The position numbers and the translations under genes are program-made. The notes under the pieces are model-generated. The model did not search any database, had not been told where the DNA came from, and was given only the letters and a program-made list of their open reading frames with translations. A DNA stretch of 20,164 nt from UMGS1851 sp900555605 (GTDB taxonomy: Bacteria > Bacillota > Clostridia > UBA1212 > UBA1255): positions 1 through 20,164 of the forward strand of contig CABROF010000039.1 in assembly GCA_902472555.1 (NCBI GenBank), written 5' to 3'. Within the stretch, counting starts at the first letter, position 1. Each line of letters opens with the position of its first letter. Positions 6,252 through 12,732 of the stretch are shown piece after piece.

Positions 6252-8201
6252 TTATTTCCTTTTGCGGCGGACAATGGTGATCACCACAATCACGGCGGCA
6301 AGGACAGCAATCATTGCTGTAACTGCCGCCGTAATTCTTACTTTTCGCAGACTTCTGTCCGGCGCATCGGCCGTGTCCTTCCGTATGGAGGAAGAAGGCA
6401 TTGCCGGAGAAATCTTTTGTATACTTTCCCGGGCAGGCGTTTCTGCTGCTGCCGAGGCCGTTGCAGACGCCTGTGCTCCTGTTGTTGCCGCTCCTGTTGC
6501 TCCGATTGCCGCCCCTGCTCCTGCCGAAGGAGCGGGAGAAGCACTTTGTACAATCATAGGGGAAGCGGATGGGACGGCTGCTACGGTAACCTGGAAAGAA
6601 GCAGATTTTCCATTATAGGAAACCGTAATCGTATGGAGTCCGGGAGCCGCGGTAAATCCGCTGACCGTATATCCCGTAAGAAGCTGTTCTGATGTTTGAT
6701 TGCTGTAATAAGCGATTACCTCCATTCCGTCCGTACTGAATGCTTCCCCGGCCAAATAGGCAGTCCGGGCAGGCGGGAGAATTCGGATTTCTGTCAGAAT
6801 CTTCGGCTTTACGGTCACTGTAAAAGAGGACTCTTTGCCGTTATAAGAGACCGTGATCTTTTGCTGCCCTGCCTTATCTGCCTGAAATCCAGAAATCCGG
6901 TAGGCGTCCGGCGCTACCGTTTGTGCGGAACCGTCTGAATAATGTGCCGTTACAACAAGGCCGTCGGTTCGGAGTGTGCTTCCGTATTCATAGATTGTCA
7001 CGGATGGAGGCGTGACGGTAAGCGCAGTGTACGTAACAGGATTGCTTTGATAAAAACAGAGAGATTTTATGTACATTGCGGCGCCTGCCGGGATTTCCTG
7101 CTGAGAAGTAAAATAGTCCAGCCGCAGTCCGTGTACAGCACCGCTCCAAAAGCCGCAGTCCTGAAGATTCAGATAATACGTATGGAATTCTCCGTCATTT
7201 TTGACGGGAAAGGTTACGGAATATCCGCCTGTAGGAGCGCTGATATCACCGGCGCATAAGAATAGCTCGGCCACGGTATGGCTGGACAAATCTGATTTTA
7301 ATGTGACGGACAGGTACGGGTAGTGCGCAGCGTTAAAAGAATCCACATACGGTGACTGCGCGTAGTTAAAATAAACATATGGATCATTGGTTTCATTTGC
7401 CGCGGTAAGCTTCAGCGCTTCCTGCTCCAGCGTGATTTTTGTATCCTGCATATATTTTCCGGAAGCGGCCCAAGCCAATGCTTCTTCTGTCCGGAAGGCG
7501 ATATTAAGACCGTTCAATTTTGTAATGGGGCTATGGTTTACAAGGGTTTTCCCCACCTGTGCGAGGCAGCCGGAGGCGATTGCTCTGGCAATTTGTTCAA
7601 ATTCGGCATCAAATAAAGCGTTATCTTCCGGATTGCTGATAAAGCCGACTTCGGTTAGGATTGCAGGGGATTGCGTATACCGAAGAACATGATATGCTTG
7701 TGTTTTTACACCGCGGTTTTTAAAGAGTCCAAGGGCGTTCATGGCGTTTTGCACGTTGGCGGCCAGCTGTGCCGAGACGGATGTTTGGGAACAGCCGCTG
7801 TAATAATAAGTTTCGATTCCGGCGGCAGAGAAATTCGAAAAGGAATTTCTGTGAATACTGACGAAATATCTGAAATTGCCGTTCCGATCCATTCCGCTTC
7901 GCTCCGAGAGGGAAAGGCTTTTATCAGAAACTCTGGTAAAAGCGACCGTTTCGCCGTTTAGAGAAAGCAGCTCGCCTACCCGAAGCGTAAGACGCAGGAC
8001 ATCGTCTTTTTCATATCTGCCTCCGGGTCCTATCGCCCCGGGATCCGATCCTCCGTGTCCCGGATCCAGCAGCCAATCCGCGGCTTGAACAGTTTCTCCG
8101 GAGGCTGTAAGGGCAGAAGCCCCCTGCACCGCGGCGGGGGCGGAGAGCGCGCATAAAAATAGCAGCATCATACTAAATAAAGAAATCCGTTTTTTGTTCA
8201 T
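6252..8201 (-). CDS. Membrane-anchored N-acetylmuramoyl-L-alanine amidase with sugar-binding-like and Ig-like domains
   Basis: This secreted zinc amidase cleaves the bond between MurNAc and the stem peptide of peptidoglycan; 649 residues. Order of parts: signal peptide (1-27), Amidase_3 domain (about 40-215) with zinc ligands His49 (LLDPGHGG), Glu64 and His117 (SIHRN) and catalytic Glu184 (LTEVGF), then a beta-sandwich-like module (about 270-385), two bacterial Ig-like (Big_3-type) repeats (about 391-464 and 471-541) each ending in TVSYNGK, a Ser/Pro/Ala/Thr-rich linker, and a C-terminal helix with the tail VRRKRK. The start at 8201 (MNKKRIS) is chosen for AAAGGAG seven bases upstream; the frame is open further upstream but without a signal peptide start. 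The module matches those in the glycosidases to the right. It is 76 bp downstream of the GH99-like gene and probably co-transcribed. Confidence 0.93.
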   Translation of the reverse strand: MNKKRISLFSMMLLFLCALSAPAAVQGASALTASGETVQAADWLLDPGHGGSDPGAIGPGGRYEKDDVLRLTLRVGELLSLNGETVAFTRVSDKSLSLSERSGMDRNGNFRYFVSIHRNSFSNFSAAGIETYYYSGCSQTSVSAQLAANVQNAMNALGLFKNRGVKTQAYHVLRYTQSPAILTEVGFISNPEDNALFDAEFEQIARAIASGCLAQVGKTLVNHSPITKLNGLNIAFRTEEALAWAASGKYMQDTKITLEQEALKLTAANETNDPYVYFNYAQSPYVDSFNAAHYPYLSVTLKSDLSSHTVAELFLCAGDISAPTGGYSVTFPVKNDGEFHTYYLNLQDCGFWSGAVHGLRLDYFTSQQEIPAGAAMYIKSLCFYQSNPVTYTALTVTPPSVTIYEYGSTLRTDGLVVTAHYSDGSAQTVAPDAYRISGFQADKAGQQKITVSYNGKESSFTVTVKPKILTEIRILPPARTAYLAGEAFSTDGMEVIAYYSNQTSEQLLTGYTVSGFTAAPGLHTITVSYNGKSASFQVTVAAVPSASPMIVQSASPAPSAGAGAAIGATGAATTGAQASATASAAAETPARESIQKISPAMPSSSIRKDTADAPDRSLRKVRITAAVTAMIAVLAAVIVVITIVRRKRK

Positions 8202-8277
8202 CCCGATGCTCCTTTTCAATGAACAGCTCATGGCGGAGGCCGGTGGTCCGTCAAATGTATTTTCCTGCAGATCCGGG

Positions 8278-11103
8278 CTATTCATTTTTCTTCTTTTTGA
8301 GATAGTACCAGACTGCAAGAACACCTCCTGCTATCAGCACTGCGCAGCCGCAGGATAGTAAAATCGGGAACAGATGCTTATTTTTCAGGGGCTTCTGTGT
8401 TGGCGAAGGCGAGTCCGAAAGGCGCGCGGCGCCGGTATGTTCTGTGTGCTGCCCGCCTGTCGGGGAGACTTGCGGGCTGATGGCTTCAGAACCCGCGGTG
8501 GGGGAAATGCTGTTTCCGGACGATGATGTATGCGTCGTCGGAGCAGGGGAGGCCCTGTCCGGAGAGGCGGCTGGCGTATGAAAGGATGCAGAGGGAACAC
8601 TGCTTTTTGCGGGAGTGGCCGCGGGGGTTTTTACAGGCGCCGTGGTAGGAGCGGGAGAGGGCCTATTGAGAACCGGCGGGACCTTAGGATCAAATTCTGC
8701 CCCGGAGGGGTCAAATACAAAAGTAAAACGGCCGCCGGGCGCCACATCTCCGGATTGATAAAAGTCCAGAATATTTCCGTCCTCCTGCATATGATCTGCC
8801 CATTTGAAGCGGAAGGCCGGAATGTTTCCGTCTGTCCCGAACCCCAGAAGCGTACGCGGAACCTTGATCTGCAGGCGATTTCCGGATGCATGGTACGCCA
8901 CTGTGCCGATCTGCCGGAAATTCCATCCGCCTGTGGACTTTTCTAAATATGCGGTTTCGGCGCCGGGGGTTTTTCGGTTGATGACGTATTCGAAGCCCTC
9001 CCAGTTCGGGGTGCTGCCGGTGAAATCCGTATCGAGGAACAAACGCATCCATGCTTTATCCGTATAGGGAGAAAGCGGGTCTGCCGTTTCCACCATAAAA
9101 TATACGTAATCGCGGTCAAATGCTACCTTTGCGGAAACAATGTCGTTGCGCATGGTGTCGCTTTTATAATGCGTTCCGACATAGCCGTCTGTGTCGCGGG
9201 GCAGCGTACTGCCTGTATAGTGGTTGTAAGAGGGGAAAATACCGCTCCACATATCGCCGGTTTCATAAATATCAATAATTGCGTCCGCATCATTTTTCTG
9301 TGGTACGGAAACGCCCTTGTAGCGCCGGATATTTTCAACCAGCTGGTAATAATAATGGTCCTTTAATATCCCGGAGGAGGGTTCGATATCGCGGCTGTAC
9401 TCGTCGTTAAACTGATCCGGAAACGCATTGACTGTACCCTGCCAGGCGGCATGCCGTCCTGCAACCCATTCATTCCAGCCCGTCACAAAAATAAAATCCG
9501 GATTGCATTGAATGGCATAATCCCACTGCTGCTGGAAATTCAGACCGTAAAGCAGCGCGTTTTCCGTTTGGCTGCTTACGGTGACGGTTTTGTTCTGATG
9601 CGTATACTGATAGGAGTACGCGCCGTTTTTTCCACTGGTATAGCTTCTGCCGAAAACACCGCCCCGGGGATCATTCATCGCAGTCAGTCCGTGGGAGGCA
9701 CTGTAGTTCTGTGCAACGCTGACCGTCATTTGCTCGATTCTGCCTGTGCTGTCGGTGCCGTATTTTGTCTGCGGGTATATGGAGCACCAGCCCCATCTTT
9801 TTTGTGAAGACGGGGTATCAGCGGCGTAATAGGTGGGCTCGTTGGCCCGGAAGGTGAAAAAGTTCAGGATCTCTTTTTCAATCGGGTCCGAAGCATTTAA
9901 GTTGCTCTTGTGCGCCATGATCAGCGGTTTCCCCTCCCAATAGAACCAGAGATCCTGATAGCGCTTCGGACGGTAGAGGTCCAGATAAAGCGTGTTCAGA
10001 TTCGCTTTTGAATCGCTGTTAGCCGCGAAGTTCAGCATAAACGCAATCTGCGGCGTTTTTACGCCGTCGGCTCTTGCCTTTGCAAACACCTCCAGCAGCT
10101 TTTCATAGCCTGCCTTCCAGGTAAAGGTTCCGTTTGTGCAATCAAAAATGACAACGTCTACGCCGGCATCCGCCAGCATTTCCGCGTGTTTCCTCAGGAC
10201 ATATGCATCCATCCCGTTATAATATCCGAAAAGCGGCTCATTCCAAAAATAAGGGGTTCCGCTGGGGGTGCCTTCCCATGCGGCATGGTTGAAATCATTG
10301 ACCGCTTCGGGATATTTTTTCAGTACGGAGGTGACGTTCCGCGCGCGGTTTGAGACGGAATGACCGGCATGCCAGGTCCAATAAAACATACCGACATATT
10401 TTTCCTTTGTCTGTCCGACTGCCTCATAGTCTGACACGGTTCTGTTCAGACCGTCAACCGCGGCCCAGGTATCGGGACGTACATCCATCTGCACGATTGC
10501 GCTGTCTGCGGGAAGCTCTGCTTTCGGCGGAGGCGTAACCGGCTTTGCCGTATCGATCAGATCGGAAATTGCACCGAAATAAGAAGAAACCTGATTAACA
10601 AACCGGATGCTGCCTTGCATCCCGGCCGGCAATACGGCGCCGTTTTTGATCAGACGGGTATTTGCAGCACCCTTTTGCGTCGTCCAAAGGCCCACGCTTT
10701 CCCGGGTGTCATGCAGTAAAAAGAGATATTCTCCGGCAGGCAGAGGAGAAAATGTCAGGGACAGTTCCTGGTTATCGGAAAAATTAGTATACAGCTTTGT
10801 CACTGCCGCTTTGCCTGAAATCGTGGTGTAGTAGTCCTGATCCCATCGGAACAAAGAAAGCCGCATGTCTCCGATTCTGTTGCCATAGCTCGGACATACG
10901 GCGCTGATCATATCGAACGAAGTCCGGGCATGGAACTGGAAGCCGACGGATTCCCCCGGCATGATCTGCACGGCGCTGTGAGAATCCGTTCCATTTTCAT
11001 ATGTATTGATCCGCACCGCAGCTGAAACGGTGCGGGGGAGCAGTGCTGCTGCAGACAGCAAAACGGCAGATAAGAGAAAAATCCATTTGTGACGCAGTTT
11101 CAT
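8278..11103 (-). CDS. Membrane-anchored GH99/GH71-like glycosidase with CBM9-like domain
   Basis: This large secreted enzyme is 941 residues long. Parts in order: signal peptide (about 1-29), an N-terminal beta-sandwich domain (about 30-175), a Pro-rich link (PVTPPPK), a TIM-barrel catalytic domain (about 208-600), a CBM9-like beta-sandwich (about 610-785, with VAFDRDYVYFMVET and LQIKVPRTLLG), a long Pro/Ser/Thr-rich spacer (about 790-895), and a C-terminal helix with the tail YYLKKKKNE. The barrel contains YVGMFYWTWH, GVDVVIFDCTNG and FVTGWNEW; the last resembles the SWNEW strand of GH99/WbsX-type proteins and suggests endo-acting retaining chemistry. The exact family is uncertain. ATG at 11103 is chosen over the in-frame ATG at 11118 because GCGGAGG lies just before it. 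A strong promoter precedes it. It is the first of a two-gene unit with the amidase. Confidence 0.82.
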   Translation of the reverse strand: MKLRHKWIFLLSAVLLSAAALLPRTVSAAVRINTYENGTDSHSAVQIMPGESVGFQFHARTSFDMISAVCPSYGNRIGDMRLSLFRWDQDYYTTISGKAAVTKLYTNFSDNQELSLTFSPLPAGEYLFLLHDTRESVGLWTTQKGAANTRLIKNGAVLPAGMQGSIRFVNQVSSYFGAISDLIDTAKPVTPPPKAELPADSAIVQMDVRPDTWAAVDGLNRTVSDYEAVGQTKEKYVGMFYWTWHAGHSVSNRARNVTSVLKKYPEAVNDFNHAAWEGTPSGTPYFWNEPLFGYYNGMDAYVLRKHAEMLADAGVDVVIFDCTNGTFTWKAGYEKLLEVFAKARADGVKTPQIAFMLNFAANSDSKANLNTLYLDLYRPKRYQDLWFYWEGKPLIMAHKSNLNASDPIEKEILNFFTFRANEPTYYAADTPSSQKRWGWCSIYPQTKYGTDSTGRIEQMTVSVAQNYSASHGLTAMNDPRGGVFGRSYTSGKNGAYSYQYTHQNKTVTVSSQTENALLYGLNFQQQWDYAIQCNPDFIFVTGWNEWVAGRHAAWQGTVNAFPDQFNDEYSRDIEPSSGILKDHYYYQLVENIRRYKGVSVPQKNDADAIIDIYETGDMWSGIFPSYNHYTGSTLPRDTDGYVGTHYKSDTMRNDIVSAKVAFDRDYVYFMVETADPLSPYTDKAWMRLFLDTDFTGSTPNWEGFEYVINRKTPGAETAYLEKSTGGWNFRQIGTVAYHASGNRLQIKVPRTLLGFGTDGNIPAFRFKWADHMQEDGNILDFYQSGDVAPGGRFTFVFDPSGAEFDPKVPPVLNRPSPAPTTAPVKTPAATPAKSSVPSASFHTPAASPDRASPAPTTHTSSSGNSISPTAGSEAISPQVSPTGGQHTEHTGAARLSDSPSPTQKPLKNKHLFPILLSCGCAVLIAGGVLAVWYYLKKKKNE

Positions 11104-11144
11104 GGGGAGCCTCCGCATTTCAAGTTTATTAACACAATAGACAC

Positions 11145-11173
11145 ATTTTACAATATTATCAGAGCGGTGTCAA
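11145..11173 (-). promoter_or_regulatory. Strong promoter for the GH99-like / amidase operon
   Basis: On the minus strand, consensus TTGACA (11168-11173) and TAAAAT (11145-11150) are spaced by exactly 17 bp. It lies between the araC stop codon and the glycosidase start, so this unit can be transcribed without araC read-through. Confidence 0.7.
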
Positions 11174-11189
11174 TGCAGAGGCAGCTTTT

Positions 11190-12347
11190 TTATTTTACGC
11201 ATCCTGCGGGGTGTATTTCGCTGCCGTGATTTTTTCTGTAGCTGCTCGGAGACATATGATAAATTTTACTGAATATCCTTGTAAAATGTTCACGGTTTTG
11301 AAATCCGCAGATCTCCGATATTTCATTGATCTTGATATTTGTGCTTCGCAGCAGATTGCAGGCCGTAGTCAGCTTGTGCTTCTGTACAATGTCCGTAAAG
11401 GTGGAATTCGTCTCCTTTTTAATCAGCCTGGAAAGATGCTGCGGCGAATAATTGAATGCGTCCGCAACGCTTTTCAGGGAGACGGTCTTAAAATTATCGG
11501 AAATATAGCGCATAATCGGAACAATCGGATTGCTTTCTCTGATGGTGAATTGCTTGGAGGTAACAAATTGACTGCTGTCCATATAGATGAGATATCCGAG
11601 AAACACCTGCAGCAGATATTCCTTCAGGATACCGGGCCGGGGCACGGCTGTGTTATGTTCATAAAGAAAAAGCGTAAACAGCTTTTTCAGCCTTTCATCA
11701 CGGTTCAGTGAAAAGTAGATAAATACATAATTATTTTTGAGATTTTGCGCGTTTGTAAAAAAGGATGACAGGATTCCTTCTCTTGAGAGGACAAAGGGAA
11801 AAACCTGAGAAAAGGTCGAGGCCTTTACGAGAATATTCATGATAACCGTGTTGTCGTCGAGGACGCAGACCATATGCTTTTCATAAGGGGGGGTAATGGA
11901 CATTTCTCCCTCATGCAGGCAGTAAGCCTCCTCATTATTTTCTATACAGCAGGCGCCGGCCAGCACATAAGTGAATTCAAAGAATTCATGCTCGTGGTAA
12001 TAGGGGACATCATATCTCAGATGCGGGCAGAGGCTGACATTATCATTATTTTCAAAATAATACTCCTCCGTCAGACAGGTAATATCCTTTTCTAAAGGCA
12101 CGGCGGCGGATTTGAAGGGATAGCTGTTTGTAGCGGCGAATTTTAAAAAACTGTGTAGCGCCTCGTCGCCCTGTTTTGCGGCCTCATAGCAATCCCGATA
12201 ATACAGCTCAATATCTGTAAGCGGTATCATATTTTGAAACAGATTCAATGCCTCCCTTTGAAATACCGCAGGCAGCGGCTCATTCTCAAACGGGCATCCG
12301 GTTTTCTCGTAAAGTGCGATTCCTTTCAGATAAGGATTCTGATCCAT
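11190..12347 (-). CDS. AraC-family transcriptional regulator with cupin-like sensor domain
   Basis: This 385-residue regulator ends in a canonical AraC DNA-binding domain. The first helix-turn-helix is SLKSVADAFNYSPQHLSRLIK (around 290-310), and the second is INEISEICGFQNREHFTRIF (around 340-360), with the family ending YHMSPSSYRKN. An N-terminal cupin-like fold (around 105-175, HEHEFFEFTYVLAG and LHEGEMSITPP) is typical of AraC proteins that sense sugars. The start at 12347 (MDQNPYLKG) has AAAGGAG ten bases upstream; the longer frame to 12461 has no such site. It is divergent from the GH106-like gene and upstream of the GH99-like gene, so it most likely controls this locus. The inducer is unknown. 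Confidence 0.92.
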   Translation of the reverse strand: MDQNPYLKGIALYEKTGCPFENEPLPAVFQREALNLFQNMIPLTDIELYYRDCYEAAKQGDEALHSFLKFAATNSYPFKSAAVPLEKDITCLTEEYYFENNDNVSLCPHLRYDVPYYHEHEFFEFTYVLAGACCIENNEEAYCLHEGEMSITPPYEKHMVCVLDDNTVIMNILVKASTFSQVFPFVLSREGILSSFFTNAQNLKNNYVFIYFSLNRDERLKKLFTLFLYEHNTAVPRPGILKEYLLQVFLGYLIYMDSSQFVTSKQFTIRESNPIVPIMRYISDNFKTVSLKSVADAFNYSPQHLSRLIKKETNSTFTDIVQKHKLTTACNLLRSTNIKINEISEICGFQNREHFTRIFSKIYHMSPSSYRKNHGSEIHPAGCVK

Positions 12348-12432
12348 CAGCACGAATCTCCTTTCCGCCGTACGGCAGGCAAAAGCAGCTGAAAATGAGC
12401 CGTATCGGGGGCTTTTATTGATTTTTATAATA

Positions 12433-12461
12433 ATTATATTCTCTTTCGGAATTTTGCACAA
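12433..12461 (-). promoter_or_regulatory. Promoter for the AraC-family regulator
   Basis: On the minus strand, a perfect -10 TATAAT (12433-12438) is preceded by TTGTGC (12456-12461) at 17 bp. It would give a leader of about 80 nt before the start codon at 12347. Confidence 0.55.
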
Positions 12462-12528
12462 GCTGTTTGTGATGTTATTCCGCGGATGCCACTGAAATAT
12501 GTATTTTTAAAAGATAAGGCAAAAAGCG

Positions 12529-12669
12529 ATGAAACAGAGAATCAAAAACACATTTATTTATAAAAGAAATCCGTCTTTGCGGCAGAAGAAAAAGTTCATT
12601 GCCTGTTGCTTTTTGATAGCGGGTATCTTACAAAATGTCACGATTTTCTGCTGCGATGAGTCATTGTAA
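12529..12669 (+). CDS. Possible small membrane peptide (46 aa), doubtful
   Basis: An ATG-to-TAA frame encodes 46 residues: a basic N-terminal half (MKQRIKNTFIYKRNPSLRQKKK) split as MKQRIKNTFIY then KRNPSLRQKKK, followed by a hydrophobic stretch FIACCFLIAGIL and a Cys-rich end (FCCDESL). The shape is that of a single-pass small protein. The only ribosome site is a weak TAAGG nine bases upstream. Its last ten codons coincide with the promoter element at 12637-12666, whose other copy is not an open frame, so those bases are more likely kept for DNA binding. AT-rich DNA easily gives such frames by chance. Confidence 0.2.
   Translation: MKQRIKNTFIYKRNPSLRQKKKFIACCFLIAGILQNVTIFCCDESL
12637..12666 (+). 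promoter_or_regulatory. Shared 30-bp promoter element, copy 1 (likely AraC operator)
   Basis: This element begins GTCACGA, has TGCT at its positions 13-16 and ends TCATTG. It matches the sequence at 15616-15645 at 22 of 30 positions without gaps. It ends exactly 66 bp before the ATG at 12733, the same distance as the other copy. Two TCA triplets 23 bp apart (TCACGA and TCATTG) could be the half-sites of a protein that binds two successive turns, as AraC-type activators do. Its right end is at -35 distance from plausible -10 boxes. Confidence 0.55.
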
Positions 12670-12732
12670 ATTCGTTTATTTCGATTATGCTAAATACAAT
12701 TCTCCCCTAAAAAATAAAAGAAGGTGGGTTTA

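Larger units (their letters stand above)
12348..12732. other. Divergent control region between araC-type and GH106-like genes
   Basis: This 385-bp AT-rich stretch separates the two divergent transcription units. It holds the regulator's promoter (12433-12461), a possible small ORF (12529-12669) and the 30-bp element shared with the 15712 gene (12637-12666). For the plus-strand gene the clearest box is TACAAT just before the CTCCCC run near 12700, with no good -35, which fits activator-dependent transcription. I see no riboswitch or tRNA. Confidence 0.6.

Noticed and set aside
6218..6252. Terminator between the convergent glycosidase-like and amidase genes
   Set aside because: The 33-bp gap has no convincing stem and only a short T-run; nothing supports a call.
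8202..8324. N-terminal extension of the amidase frame by 41 residues
   Set aside because: It overlaps the end of the GH99-like gene and would bury the signal peptide. The start at 8201 has AAAGGAG and a proper signal sequence.
11140..11200. A third copy of the 30-bp element before the GH99-like gene
   Set aside because: A CATTG and an AGCTGC occur on the minus strand but with different spacing and no GTCACGA. That gene has a consensus promoter instead.
11211..11711. 166-codon plus-strand frame
   Set aside because: It is antisense to the AraC DNA-binding domain, which has clear family motifs; no ribosome site.
12637..12669. The similarity between 12637-12666 and 15616-15645 as a conserved peptide (QNVTIFCC / KNVTNYCF)
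   Set aside because: Copy 2 has a stop inside the element, mismatches are not biased to third codon positions, and similarity goes on after that stop, so conservation as DNA fits better.
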